Source: Cranoglanis bouderius
Taxonomy: Eukaryota; Chordata; Actinopteri; Siluriformes; Cranoglanididae
Direction: 5' to 3'
NCBI GenBank assembly: GCA_023630585.1
Contig: CM042548.1
Span: 7,164,527-7,228,526, forward strand
DNA length: 64,000 bases
The position numbers and the translations under genes were made by a program. The notes under the pieces were generated by a model. It did not search any database and was not told the DNA's origin. It saw nothing but the letters and a program-made list of their open reading frames with translations. The stretch's first letter is position 1; each line of letters starts with the position of its first letter. Positions 47,201-62,200 of the stretch are shown here, in pieces.

Positions 47201-50200
47201 GCACCCAGGTGCTCTCAGAGGAGCCTGACCATTCCCCTTCCTCTCAGGGAGAGAGGGAGGCCAGTCTTCACCATTCCCCACGTCCATTGTCCCCACTGTC
47301 TGAGCCTGAGACAGAGCACATGGAGTTAATAGAGCCAAACAGGCGAGGACGCAGAGGTCACGGCATTAGGAGAGGTAATTTTGTGTCACGTGGTCGGAGC
47401 AATCTGATCAGCAATAGGAAAAGGGCCATCATCAGCCCTGCCACAGGTGTAATGATGTCCTCTTCTCAGGCAGGGTCCCAGCAGGCCTCTTCTACTGCTT
47501 CTTCATCATCTTCTCCACCACCACCTCCTCTTCTTACTCCACCTCAGCCTCCTCAGTCGGCTTCATCCAGTGTATCTGCCATTAGTGAACATCACCCCCA
47601 CTCCCCATGGATTATGCCTCATCCCATTGCCCCTTTCCTGCCTACTGCTCCGATAATCCCCGGTTCTCATGACAAACGCCGTGCCATACTGCGAGAGCCC
47701 ACATTTCGCTGGACATCTTTGTCACGCATAGAGCAGCAATACTTTTCTTCTGCCAAGTATGCAAAAGAGGGCCTTATTCGCAAGCCTATATTTGATAACT
47801 TCCGCCCTCCACCACTCACAGCTGAAGATGTGGGACTGATGCCTCCTGGACCTGGTGGAGGGGGAGTGGCAGCAGGAGGGTTCCCTGCACCAGGTGGTAC
47901 ATCTGGAGCAAGTAGTAGGCTGTTTTCTCCTCTACATCATCATCATCACCAGCATCCCTCATCTCGTTTTGAGCCTTCACATAAACGCAGCCCACTGCTC
48001 CGTGCACCTTGCTTTACTCCAAGTGCTGCCCACTCCCGCATTTTTGAGTCAGTCACTCTGCCATCTTCCTCGGGTAGCAGCCCTAGCTCTCAATCCCCTC
48101 TCCAGGCCACACCACCATCAAACAGGCTACCACGACGCAGGAAGAGGAGAACATTTGGGCATTCCCGCATACAATCCAGATCACCCTCGCACTCCATGAC
48201 CACCAGGAGCAGTCAGTCAGGAGCCCAGTCTGGAAAGAGCTCTGCTGAACTCTCTGCACTAACCAGCTCTGTTCCTACAAGTGTGACTGGCAATTCCAGC
48301 CCTTTACCTGGGATTGCAGTCAGTCCAGTTGCTCCAAGTGCCTTACCTCAAGCTTCTTTTAACACATTCTCATCAAGTTCTCTTGGTCCCATTAGTCATA
48401 GACCCTCTGATGTTCGTAGAGTGGATGTGGGCCTTGGTGGTGGTGGGAGTTCAGCCTCTTCCTCGTCACAGCTCTTCCCTCATTTTGCTTCCAGTCCCCA
48501 AGGTTCAAGTGGCAGCACTGGAAAAATAGGGAGAGAGAGGAGTGTCTCAACATCACGAGACACCCTTCCCAAGGAGAAAGATAGAGAGACAGATAGAAGT
48601 AGAGACCGTGGAAAGGAAAATAAAAAAGAAGCAAAAAAAGATTGGGAAAGAAGAGGGAAGAGCCTTGCTTCAGATGGCCCTACTAATTCCACTGCAAGCC
48701 TTTTTGCTGTGGATGGCAAGGATGTTGAGGAAACTTTCAGCCAGAAAAAGACTCCTGGGCAAAAGAAATCTGTTTCTGTTGACTCTGGTGCAGAGACCCC
48801 ATCAGCTGACACAAATGTAATCCAACCAGCAAGGGCGTTGTTGTCTAAAGGCCGTGTGTCCAAAAAAGGCAGATTGCCAGAAAAAGGTATGGAAGCTGAT
48901 GATATAGAGAAGAACAAAGAGAGATCTAGCGCACCTGTCCCACTCATTCATTCCAGAAAACTCCCCTCTACACCATCCCTAGGTTCCATGCTCGCCCTTG
49001 CTGAAAAACAGCCAGCCACAGACAGGCGTGTGGCAGGCCTCCTGAAAAAGGCTAAAGCTCAGCTCTTTAATATAGAAAAGAGCAAGTCCTTGAAACCAGT
49101 GGATCAGCCTAAAGTGCAGGTTGGTGTTCATGAACGATGTTCATCTTATTTTCAAATGTGCTTGCTTGTCTTATTTTGAAACACGTTAACTCTGCCTACC
49201 CACTGATACCAACTAGCTACAAAATACTAATCTAAAATATTTGGCATTAGCTAGCTATTGACAGAAATGGCAGTCATATTTTGTACTGTGATCATGTCTT
49301 GTACGTTTTTTTTCTTAACCAGAAACCTTGCTATGTTTTTAACCCGCTTACTAGTAAAATTTTGTTCTGTGATAATTTTTTCGGTTAATGTTGTCGTGTC
49401 ATATTGTCTCTAAAAAAAAAAAAAATCCAAACTAGCAGGCAGATTCTCTCACTGTCCACTTTATTAGGAAGATCTGACACTTGCTCATTCATTCAATTAT
49501 CTAATCAACATGAACACTACGGTAACTCAGATAACCACAGTGAGCAGAAAAGCACCTCATAATGCACAAGACACTGAACTTTATAGTTCTCAGAAGACAA
49601 TATCGGGTTCCATTCATGTCAGCCAAGAACAGGAATCTGAGGCTACAGTGGGCACAGGCTCACCAAAACTGGGCAGTTTTGAAGATTAGAGAAAGATCAT
49701 ATGATATTTTTTTACAATATTCAGCACCAATGATCAGGTGTACAGGTGTTCCTAATAAACCAGCTGGTGGAAGTATATGACAGAATTTCTCACAGGTCTG
49801 AAATAAACCTGGGGGAAGAACCAGAGTAGGGTTAGGTGGACAGTTTAACTGCAGTTGGGTGATTCTGGTTAGGTATGGGAAAGTGGGGGTGGGGGGTGTT
49901 TGTGTGATCTGCCCTTTCCCTCTAGCCACCCTTTCCCACAACCCAGGCCCCAACCTTTGTAACCAAGATGTATATATATATATATAAAAAAAGAAAAGAA
50001 AAAAGACTAGCCCAAAGATTTGCTTGGAATAAAAACCACCAAATGTCTGAAGTACTTCTAACTGCAGTGCTTTTCACTTGGACTGTTTGACTGCAGTCTT
50101 TTAAACAGAACAAATGCTCCTAGTGTTTATTACCCTGCATGGATAATTGATGTTTTTGAAATATGGCAACCCTGTAATTGATCTGTCCATTTCACAAATA

Positions 50201-53200
50201 ATGGCAGCTAAATTAGCTTCCCTCTCCTTTAAAGCAATAATTGGTTACTTGGATATTGTCTTAATTAAATAAACCATTTTTCCTGTAATAGGGGCTTTGC
50301 CAAATTCAAGAATGATGTGTTTATGAAGGCAGATTTAACACCACACACATTTTCAGCATGACAGCCCCAAAAACAATGTTTTTAGCACTAAATTAACTTA
50401 GTAAAAATGTTTGCTTGCATAGGGTCAAGAAAGTGATTCTTCTGAAGCGTCAGTTCGTGGTCCACGGATCAAGCATGTGTGCCGTCGTGCCGCAGTAGCA
50501 TTGGGTCGCAATCGTGCTGTGTTCCCAGATGATATGCCCACCCTTAGTGCCTTGCCATGGGAGGAGAGAGAAAAGATCCTGTCTTCCATGGGGAATGATG
50601 GTGAGGATTTTCTAGTAGTATCACTGTCTTCTAAGATATTGTCAATATATTTTAATATATTTACATTTAAGTAAATATATTTACTTAATTTTCTGATTCT
50701 CTTGCAGATAAATCTTCAGTGGCAGGTTCAGAAGAGGCAGAGCCTTCTTCCCCTCCCCTAAAACCAGTAACAAGACACAAAACTGTCCAGGAAGCCACAC
50801 CCAGAAAGGGTCGGCGCTCACGGCGTTGTGGGCAGTGTTCTGGTTGTCAAGTCCCAGAGGACTGTGGGCATTGCGCCAACTGTCTGGATAAGCCTAAGTT
50901 TGGGGGACGCAACATTAAAAAACAATGCTGCAAGTAAGTATGGGCTTGAAATCTGAAGAAAAAAAAAGTGTATTATGTCATTTCTTGACAGTTTTGCTTG
51001 TCTCCCTGAATTTTACAGTGAAATCAAAAGGTATTTATTGCGCAGTATAAATATCATTATCACAAATAATGTTTCTTTTCTGACATTTTGTGGCTATCAT
51101 CAGTATTGAAAGCAGCCGATTAGATTTTATAATTTTCTGTGAAATCTTTAAAGATATACAATGTTGTTGTTTTTAGCCAATTAATTTTTGTAGACGTTAA
51201 ATAAAAGTATTATTGAACTTCTTTTTTTTTTTTTTTTTAATGCAACACTACAGTTTTGCTGACAGTTTAACAAGCCTATATACCATGATATCATATCGCT
51301 CATCCCTATTACTTAGTGTCATTAGATGATCACACATTATTGGCTTTGTATTTGACAGTGGTTTGAAGTATACTAAATTGCACTTGCTGTCGCAGTATGG
51401 CAGGGTTTGTTTGTTTTTAACCTGACCTTTTTATTTCACCTTGCATGGCTTGAGTGCTTCATGTGTATTTAAAACCGAAGTGTATCTGTCCATTGTCACA
51501 GGGAAAGGAAGTGCCAGAACTTGCAGTGGATGCCATCAAAAATGTTTCTTCAGAAGCAAGCAAAAGGTCAGTGTACCACTCCCTTTTCAAGACTGCAGAG
51601 TTCAAGGAACATTGCCATTATTTTGCCAGTTTTACACATTGTATCTTACTTTTTTTTTAGGTAAAAAAGATAAGAAGAAAAACAAAGTGCCAGAAAAAAA
51701 GGAAGCCCATCACTCTGTCAAATCTCAGTGTCCTGAGGTAAGCCTCAAGCCAACCCCAGCACCCTCAAAGGATGACCCTCCAGTGAAGAAAAGTGACACT
51801 CCACCCCCAATACAGGAAGAGGACAAACAACAACAGCAGCCACCATCCCCACCACCACCCAGCTCTTCCCCAAACAGCAATCCCCCTTCATTTCCCAGCC
51901 CAGAGGACCCAAGACCACCCTTTTTTCCGAGTTCTGCCAATAAGAAGGACCGAAAGCTGTCTAGCCCTTTATCCAGGTCCCCACACACCACTGCATCTTG
52001 CCAGCATCCAGAACCATCTCAAGAGATCATGCAGCCACAAACCCAGACTTCAGCAAAAAAGGAAGGGCCCACAAAGTCACCATCGAATGAACCCAAAAAG
52101 AAGCCCCAGCAGCATACTCCATCTTCATCTGTTGCATCCTATGGTAGGATCTGTTAGTGATACACCTCCCCACATCATTATCCTATATGCTTTTTGTGTG
52201 CCTTGGATGGTGTATTTGAATACACATAGATCTTATTTTATTTTCAGCTTCAGAAGCAAAGCAAATAAAAAAGCAGGCTGTTCATTGTGGTACTCCACCA
52301 AAGCCAAAACCAAAGGAGAAGGTGAGCGCTTCTTGCTAAGTAATTTTTTTTTTTCTTTTCCGTTTTATACACTACTTGGCTCAGACTTTGACCACCCACC
52401 TGAATTGTTGTTTACAGGAGAAACAGATGGTCACCAAACCTGACCGCAGTACTTTAAACTTCCTGAGCACTCCCTCGATTGGGGGCACTGCCAAGCAGAA
52501 AGCACCCTCCGACGGAGTGCATCGAATTCGAGTGGATTTTAAGGAGGACTTTGACATCGAGAAGGTGTGGGAAATGGGTGGGCTCAGCATCCTCACCTCT
52601 GTGCCAATCACCCCACAAGTAGTCTGCTTTCTCTGTGCCAGCAGTGGCAACGTGGAGGTAAGGTAGTCTCGGTCAGAATGTAACGCCTTGGTTTAGATGA
52701 TGGAAAAAAAATACACCTCCCTTTTGCAAGATTAATTTACAGACTAGGTCTGCAAACTCTGTCCTCTCTTTTTAGACACTGAATTATACAACAATGTTCT
52801 CTTACTGTTTGTGTGGCTTTTCCACAGTTTGTGTTCTGCCAGGTGTGCTGTGAGCCTTTCCATATCTTTTGCTTGGGGGAGACCGAACGCCCCCTAAATG
52901 AGGAGTGGGAAAACTGGTGCTGCCGCCGGTGTCGCTTCTGTCATGTCTGTGGCCGCCAGCACCAGAAGACTAAAGTAAGGTTTTTTGTTTGTTTTTTTTG
53001 CATGCTGTTGTTAGAATCAAAGCATTGCATTGGTATTAAACTCAGAATTATAAAGGAATTTTGCAGCATCTAATGTTTGCATTATAATGATACCGGTTTA
53101 GGCAGGTTTGCAAAACCAAGTTAAAGGTAGAGCTGCATAAGACGTTTGCACATATTATACTTCTGTTGCGTCCCAAAAGTCTCCATAGATAGGGGAAATT

Positions 53201-56200
53201 AACACTTTTTAGCAGAATGTAAACTTTATTTACAAAACATCCTCTGCGTCATTGCCATTTCTTTGTAAACACACGTGGAGTCGTCTCTCCCATTCATGAC
53301 GAACTCGTGTTAACACATATGGTGTTATGCATGTAACTGCATGTCCCATCACAGCCTTGCGACGGCTTCCCGTTACAGATATGAGAATGATTTCAATATG
53401 TTCTTCTTTTGTCAAAGGTATTCTTAAAGGCCATCTGAAAAAAATTATATAATATAAACTAAGTGTTTTGGAAGACGTTCTTGCTAAAAAGTGTTAATTC
53501 CCCCCATGTATGGAGACTTTTGGAACACCGCGTAGATCTATCCTAGCTTGTCTAGTGAGCCGTGTAGCCGTGAGCAGGGGTGTTGAACTCGAATTCTGCC
53601 CGGGCCACAGTATTTTTCTGAGCCGCTGAAGGACCATACATTATGGCTACAAATTTTTGGTTAATGCATAATCTAGTCTATCGATTAACATCAATAATCT
53701 GTACTCAGAACGTAGAATAAGCTGTATCTAGGGAAAAACAGAATGGCTAACAGAAATTCATTATGTTATAACATTTTTATTATACAGAATAAATTCTCTC
53801 AAATACGTATTTGGGGTTGTATAGTTGATTAGACTAATACATTCACTAAGCGACGCTGTGGGGATGTTGCTTAGTCGGGACAGTGAAAAAAAAACATAGA
53901 GGCAGACAGTATGAAATGTCCTGCATTCATCAATGTTTGCTTTAGTTATGGAAAGGACGACTACTCAACTAGTCCAATACGTCATTGAATTAGGCATCTC
54001 TGAGACGCATAGGACCTCATTTACACGTTTTCAGTTGGCACTGACCACCTGTGGTCCGATCATTCGAGACGCATGTTAATACCAGGGTGTAAACGAAAGG
54101 CTATACGCTTCCCAGGGTCACAAAGTACCTGCCATTTGGAAAGCACTCCAGTTTCTCAAAGCTGATGCTCAAGCTATAAACTGTAACCTGGGATAGCAAT
54201 CAAACATGAAACCTAAATCAAAGTACTTATTTACCACAACACTACTTTCAGCTGTTTTATACAAACCTGAATTAGCTCTGAAACTGAGCCTTTATTTCTC
54301 TTTCCTTTCACGCAGGAGCTGCTGGAGTGTGACAAGTGCCGAAACAGCTTTCACCCCGAGTGCCTGGGACCCAACCATCCTACAAGACCCACCAAGAAAA
54401 GAATCTGGGTATTACAAACACACCTTTTCTAGCTGTTTATTCTGTTGAACATATTAAACCAATATACTGTTCGTGTACAGTTATTTACTGAGATTAACAT
54501 CCTCCACAGATTTGTACCAAGTGTGTTCACTGTAAAAGTTGTGGGGCCACCAAACCAGGAAAGACTTGGGATGCCCAGTGGTCACATGATTTCTCCTTGT
54601 GTCACGACTGTGCCAAACGTTTTGCTAAAGGTGGGTGTTAATCACTCTGACAGATGTTTTGTTCATGTACAAACACACGTTAGCCACACCTAATACGTAA
54701 TATTTGTCTGTAGGAAACTTCTGCCCTCTCTGTAATAAGTGCTATGACGATGATTATGAAAATAAGATGATGCAGTGTGGAAAGTGTGATCACTGGGTTC
54801 ATGCCAAATGTGAGAATCTTACCGGTGAGTGGACTGTCTGTTCTTCTGCGCAGCCTGTCTAGTGTTTTGAAAGCAGAAAAAAGTTGTAATTCTTTTGTGT
54901 TCTCTGATTACCATAGTATTTCTTGTGCTGACTCTTGGCTTTGTCTTTGAAGGGGAAAAAAAAAAACATATTTACTATTTTTATTTTAGACGAGATGTAC
55001 GAGTTATTGTCCAGACTGCCTAAAAACGTGGCCTACACCTGTGTTAACTGTACTGAGCACCACCCACCTAAGTGGCGCACTGCCTTAGAGAAGGACATTC
55101 AGAGCAGTATGCGCCAAGTTCTCACTGCACTTCTCAACTCCCGCACTTCCACTCACCTGCTCCATTACAGACAAGTAACTATTCCCAGCTAATTATATCA
55201 CCCTATATTGTACCACTTTTTATTTGCTCTGTGGTTCTTTGCTGATTTATGTCCTGTTGTGTCATAGGCGGTGATGAAGCCACCCGAGTTGAACCCAGAA
55301 ACCGAAGAGAGCCTCCCCTCTCGACGTTCCCCCGAAGGGCCTGACCCTCCTCTTCTTACAGAGGTTTCCCTGCCCAGTGATTCACCTCTTGACTTGGAGT
55401 CTGTGGAAAAGAAAATGAATTCAGGGCACTACAGATCTGTGGTAAGCGATTTGAAGTCTTGGGATGTTAATCCATTTAAATATTTGTGGGATTACATAGT
55501 TCTGCCCAGATTCGCAAGAGCTTGTTAATATGTGCAGAGATTGGATGCTGTTCTCCCCCCCCAATGAACTAAATATTGCTATTTTGCTGCTGTTATGTCT
55601 TTAAGCTGGACTTTAGTGATGATATTGTGAGACTCGTCCAGACAGCCATTAATTTAGAGGGAGGTCAGCCAGAAAGCAGAAAGGCCAACAGCATGGTGAA
55701 GTCCTTCTTTATCCGGGTAAGGCCTGAGCAAGAGCAGGCACAATGTTTACAATGGATTGTGCTTCAGGCCTGGAGCACTGCTGTTTATAACACTAACACT
55801 GCTATGCTCCTTACAGCAAATGGAACGGGTTTTTCCTTGGTTCAAGGTGAAGGAATCAAAATTCTGGGAGGCACACAAAGTCTCTTACAAGTGAGTTGTT
55901 TTTTTTCTTCTTATCCAAGGGGACTTCTGTTGTGGTATATCTGGTATATTGTCTGTATGTTTAATTTGTTTCAAGTGCATTTATTAACTATTACAAGCCT
56001 TTTCCTAATTAGAAAGGATGCTGAGATGTCTTTAGTATCTGCACTCTTAATGTAGGGGATGGGACCAGACGTTTTAGTGGTACAATGGCAGTAATATAAC
56101 GTGAAGCTGTAACAGCTTGTCGGTGGGGTATCTGTCTCTTTGCTCTCCTTCAGAGCACAAATATTACCTGTCCATGGGGAATGCATGGTTTAGTTCCATT

Positions 56201-59200
56201 GTTGGAGACCAGCCTCGAGTGTCGTATTTCACAGAGGTGCTTTGACAAGTCTTGTGGTTGCCCTGTGGTTAGACTGTGGTAGATTAACTTTGTCTGTTAA
56301 TCTGAATTATTCATGGGTATGTGAAGCATTGTGTTGTATAGTTTAAAATCCCCTTTCTGTAATACAGTATATACATTGGCTCCTTATTACGATGTAGTTA
56401 TTTGCATCTTTAACAGTTCCCAGCACAAGAGAAGCATTTACTCTCACATTAGAGTTATGAGGCATTCAGTGGTGAAATCATCAGTGAATATTTTGTTAAA
56501 TCAGGTTTATATATTTGCACTGTCTGATTCTGACCGTTTATTGAATATAGTGATGCTAAGTGATGTTACTTTCTTCTTTCTGCTGCAGTAGTGGTTTACT
56601 TCCTAATGCTGTACTACCTCCTTCTCTGGATCACAACTATGCCCAGTGGCAGGAGAGGGAAGAGATGGCATGTGCTGAGCACCATCTCTCTATGAAAATT
56701 ATTCCTGCTCCTTGTTCTAAAGCTCCCGGAGAACCTGACTTCCCAATTGTACCTCCACCTCCACCTCCACAACTTACACATGGTGAGGAACAAAAGGATA
56801 CACTACCTAATTTCATCCTACTTTTTTTTTTTTTCTTTTTTTTTCCAGACTGGAATATGTAATTTGAGATATGTCGTTATATCTTTCTCATACCCTTTTT
56901 ATTTCTTCTCTCTCCACCACCAAAATTACTCAGACCTTATTCAGGAGGACATCCTTGAACTTCTCCCTCCCTCCGGTCTTGGTGACAATAGACAATGTGT
57001 ACTTTGTCTGAACTATGGTGATGAGAGGACAAATGTAAGTCAGCACACAGTGTTCAAACAAATATAAATCAACTATCTAGTCATTTCAGGAGCCAAACCC
57101 TCTCAATGGCTACTTGCTGCATTTATGCATTATGCATAAAAAAAAGTGTCAGGGTTGATTTATACTTCTGCTTGTGCGTCTCAGCGAGCACATCAGGATG
57201 GCTTGCGTGGACGCTCGCACAGGTTGAACTATTCATAATTGTACGTAACATGAGCGTGTGCTCTAGGAAACGCTGTTGCATAAACCACACTGGAATTTAC
57301 TGAATTTAACAGAGAAGAAAAGCCGAAAAACAACGCGAGTTACACGTGCTTTACAGTCGGAATAATAAACAGAAGGTAGCATGGACATACTTTTGTTTTG
57401 AAATTTGCTGGGGGGGGAGAGTCCTAGTGTGATCAGTTATAAATTAAGTGAATTCTCATTAAAAGCATTTCTGAAGTATTTTAACTAGCAGTATGAGCAG
57501 CTTTTATAGAGAAGCACTTGAATGTAACTAGTGTTTAAATCCACAATTCTATCTATTATGGAATGACGATGCTTTAGTTTTTATATATATTGAGTTGTTG
57601 TGCTTTGTCACCTAAACTCTTTATTGGGAGTCCGTTAGAAGCAAGAGGAAGTAAAGTGCCCGGTCCTGTTGAATAAAACTGCCCGTTATAATGAACTACA
57701 GTCTCGAACTTTATATAACATATTTATATTAACACAACATCTAGATAGTGGCTTTCCTTATAATATGTAATATGTTCATACAGTAATATGATCATGTCGC
57801 CATGTGTGAAGCAAAAATTAAACCCACTTGTTTTCATTTATATTCAGTGTTCAGTGCAAGAGTTTTATCATAGAGGAGAAATGTTATTAAAGACACTGGT
57901 CTGAGAAATGAACAGAGTAAAGGTTTTTAAAGTGAGATTTTTACAGAGCATCTTTCATCCATTAATGTCGTGAGCTGTTTTAATGTTTTTAACAGTCTAC
58001 ACTTTCAGAAAGCAGTTTCGGAGCTTGTCAATAGAGGACAGAATGTACTGGACTGTGTACACTATATTGTTTAGCATTTTACTGTTTGCAGTCCGGCTGT
58101 ACTTCAAACGGTATTACTCTAATTGAAACAATATTAATCAGAATTTGATTAAACCTGTCGAAGAAGTGTCACCACATCTCGTCAAACTGTTGTACGCAGA
58201 CAAGCCTCCCTGCCAACCACCGGTGTTCTCCCGACACATAGCACGGCAGCTATGCACACCATGTAGCTAGCTCATGGGAGGACTGCGTCCCAAGTTTACC
58301 CATGATCCCCTCTCTGCACCATGACGCAAAAACACAAACATGCATTAATACAGAATTGTAAATTGGTCTAAATATTTAGACCTTTTACAGAACCTTCTGA
58401 TGTACCACTTCTCCAATTTGAATGGTCGCTACATGAGCATGCATAACTTTTGTACTGTTGTTTCAGAAATCTTTGTCATTTGTGTTAAGTACTTCATTTA
58501 GTTTTCATTTCTAATAGGAATGCGGAAGGCTCCTTTACATTGGCCAAAATGAGTGGGCTCATGTGAACTGTGCATTGTGGTCAGCAGAGGTATTTGAGGA
58601 TGATGATGGCTCTCTCAAAAATGTCCATATGGCAGTAAGCCGTGGCAGACAGCTGGTAAGGCAATGTTAACCCTGTGCTTTGTATAATGTCTGTTCAGTA
58701 GATTTACAAGTTGTTTAAGTGCTTTAATACCATTTACCTTGAAGTACTGAATGGTTCTCTGCTGTATTTGTATTTTTTTTTTTTTTTTGTAGCACTGTGA
58801 GAAATGTCAAAAGCTAGGAGCCACTGTAGGCTGCTGTCTTACTTCCTGCTCGAGTAACTACCACTTCATGTGTGCTCGTCAGTGCCACTGTGTCTTTCTG
58901 GAAGACAAAAAAGTATATTGCCAGCGGCACAGAGACTTAATCAAAGGCGAGGTAGGAAAATCACTTCTTTATCAATATTTAGAATTTTTTTTCGTATCTC
59001 TGCAGCTGACATAATGCATATCGACAATATTGGAATTGTTGTTTAGGTGCTGTCAGACACAGGATTTGAAGTGACCCGGAGGATTCTGGTGGACTTTGAG
59101 GGGATCAGTTTAAGAAGAAAATTTCTCCATGGCCTTGAACCAGATAACGTCCACATGATGATAGGTATTTACAGAGCCTGGTTATTTTTGTAACATTTTC

Positions 59201-62200
59201 ACGAAGTTTATCAAAATAAATGAGTGTATAAATTATAGCATGGTGAACTTTGCCATCTTTATTTTGAATGTAGGCTCCATGACTATTGATTGTCTTGGTA
59301 TGCTAACAGAGCTGTCAGATTGTGAGAGAAAACTCTTTCCCATTGGATATCAGTAAGTAGCTCATTAGATCACAGATCATGTTTATTTGTGTGCTAATTA
59401 AAAAGTGTGTAAAGTGTAAGTCACATCCTCTATTTTAAGATGCTCAAGGGTCTACTGGAGTACGTTGGATGCCCGCAAACGATGCGTCTACACCTGTAGA
59501 ATTCTGGCATGCCGCCCTCTAGTGGCAGACAGCATCAGTAACAGTGTAGTCACACAAGAGAACAACTGTACTATTGCTCACAGCCCACCTCCAGTCTCAG
59601 GTAAAGCCTGAAAGTATTATTTAACTGTGGAATTAGTTGCAATTTGGTAATTGAATTTTTTTGGTAATTGAGTTTTTCTCTTCTTTCAGAAGAGGTGGAC
59701 CCGTCACCGTTTCCTGATTCAGTTTCTGTTGACCATAACATCTTGCCCATGATGCCAGAACCAAGGGTTTACTTTAGAAACAGACACCCCAGTTACCCGC
59801 CCTGCCATCGTTCTTCTTCCTCTAGACATCTGCCCTCTCCAGGTACCCAGGTTTAACCTGTGTGCAATTATTCATCCTTTGGACTATGGCTTTTATTATG
59901 TGACATTTTGTTTTTGTCTCTTTTCATCCCAGGGGCTGTCAGTTCATCTCATGAAATTGTTACTGTTGGTGACCCTCTGCTGAGCTCCAGTCTACCTAGT
60001 ATTGGATCTCGTCGCCATAGCACTTCCTCCCTCTCACATCAGCAGCCAAGACAGAGAATTTCCTCTGGTCCACAAGGAAGTAGCGCATCCAACCAGATCC
60101 AAACAGTCTCTCAGTCATCTGCCTCGACCTCCCAGGACCATGGAGGTGGAGATACTGTAAAAGGGAAAGTGTCTAGTGATGAGAAACCTCAATGTCGAGA
60201 GACAACCACTGTAAAAACCATAGCCCAGTACAGACCCACTTATGGTGTTACAGAGAGATTGGGTGGTAGAGATGCTGGCAGAAAGCCACATGAAGGAGAG
60301 CGTCTTAAATCTGCTCCATCAGCAGTCCTTGCATCGCCTCCACTTGGAACTGCAGTTATGACTGGGCATCAAAGGGGCAGTGACAGCATGAGGATAGAAA
60401 AGGGGAAACAGGTGACAAAGGACACTGACCTACCAGCAGGAGCCACTCTTTTGACCTGTAATCCACTCGCCACTGATTCAAAAGATAATGGTGTTCCAGG
60501 GAAAGAAGCAGTCATTACAGTGGTGCCAGAATCTAAAGATATTCGAAAGACTGGCTCTCCCCAAGCACTGCATCACAAAACTGGGAGTAGGAAATCCCAT
60601 GACTGTGCAGCTCTTAAGCCTCTCTGGTCACCTGGAGTGATTACCGGAGAGGAGGACATAAAGCGAGGAACTCAGGCAAGCCCCTCTGTGGTAGCTAGTC
60701 ATGTGACCTCTAGCACCAAAGAGAAGCCCTCCAAAGTTAAATTGACAGAGGGCAAGGATGTTTCAAAAGACAGGAAAGAGGTGCCTCAAAACAGTAAGGC
60801 ACAAATTCTCAATAGTAACTCTAGCAGCTCTAAAGGCAGCAATATCAAAACCCAGGCCCAAGTGTCGTCCTCACGAAATAATAACAATAAAGGCACAGCA
60901 GTCATCAGTAACAAAACCTCAGGCTCTGCAGAAATTACAAAATCACATAATCAGAGAGGTGAAAGGCAATTAAAGTCTAGGGAACGGTATAGCACGGAGA
61001 AAAAACACAGTTCTGCAGTGGAAGCAGTTCTGTCAGTGCCAGGTTCAGAACGGAGTTTAGGCCCCCCACATGCTCACCCTAAATCACGAGAAGAATCTAT
61101 ACCAGTTGAGAAGCATTGCACAGAGAGACTGTCTCTAGTATCTCAAAAAATGGATCCTAATGGGACCAAAGCTGTCAGCACATGCTCCATTACAAACACA
61201 TCCACTTTCAGATCCCCTGACAGCCATGCTTCACAGAGGAAGTCTTCCCATACAATGCTATTTTCTCCTTTTGCAAGCTCTGAAAGCTCAGAGTCTGATA
61301 GCCACATACCTCCAGAAGAGCAGAATGTGGACCACCACTGTGCTGAGGATGATGGTGATGGGGCAGATCATCATTTAGAAGATGAAAGCTCTCCAGAGAA
61401 GCACCAAGAGGAGGACAGTGATGGTTCCACCAAACGACGGTACCCTAGGCGAAGTGCTAGGGCTCGCTCCAACATGTTCTTTGGACTTACCCCCTTCTAT
61501 GGTGTCCGTTCCTACGGTGAGGAAGATATTCCCTTCTACAGCAGTGGTGATATACGTATAAGAAAGCGCTCAGGTGGCAGCAAGAGATCAGCTGAAGGAC
61601 AAGTAGATGGGGCTGATGATATGAGCACGTCATCTTCCGCAGACAGTGGAGAAGATGAGGAGGGTTTTGGTCCAAACAAGGATTCATACTATTATAATTT
61701 CACACGAACCATCATAAATCCCAGCTCTAGTTTTCATTCTGTTGAGGGTATAGATCAGTGTCTGGGAAGAAGATCACAGATCCACATGTTCATGAGGGAT
61801 GGAGCAAAGGAAACTGATGATGAAAGTGATGAAATAACCGCAGCGACCAAAAGTATAGAATGCCAACAAATTGGTCAACTGGATGGAGTTGATGATGATT
61901 CTGAAAGTGATGCCAGTGTAAACACCAGCAGCACAACCACTGCTACAACATCCTCCACACTTAAAAACTCAACCAAAAAGAGGGGTCGAGAGAGCCGAGC
62001 TGAGAAATTGAATGCTGACTCTGGGAAAGAGGCTGAAAACACTACTGGTGATGGCAGCACCCATAGCCGTGATGTTCATAAAAATCAGAAGGATAACTGT
62101 CTGCAGTTAGGAAACGTGAAATCACAGGGACAGGATCCTCTTGAAAACCAGCTGTCACTTAGTGCAGATCTTCTTAAGTCTGATTCGGACAATAACAACA

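Larger units (their letters stand above)
52600..54824 (+). other. kmt2a: kmt2a exons 9-13: PHD fingers 1-3
   Basis: Exons 9-10 give PHD1 (VVCFLCASSGNVE, then FCQVCCEPFHIFC), exons 10-12 give PHD2 (FCHVCGRQHQKTK, then LLECDKCRNSFHPECLGP), and exons 12-14 give PHD3 (FCPLCNKCYDDDYENKMMQC, then GKCDHWVHAKCENL). PHD3 binds H3K4me3 and the cyclophilin CYP33 in the family. The Cys/His ligand pattern is intact. Confidence 0.93.

Noticed and set aside
46674..47204. Long minus-strand frames inside kmt2a exon 3 (also 45864-46430 and 48480-48947)
   Set aside because: Antisense shadows of a long Ser/Pro-rich exon. No conserved motif or splice structure supports them.
45712..49179. 1155-codon open frame read as a stand-alone protein
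   Set aside because: It is kmt2a exon 3 with intron sequence on both sides. The coding part begins at the acceptor before 45782 and ends at the donor after 49119.
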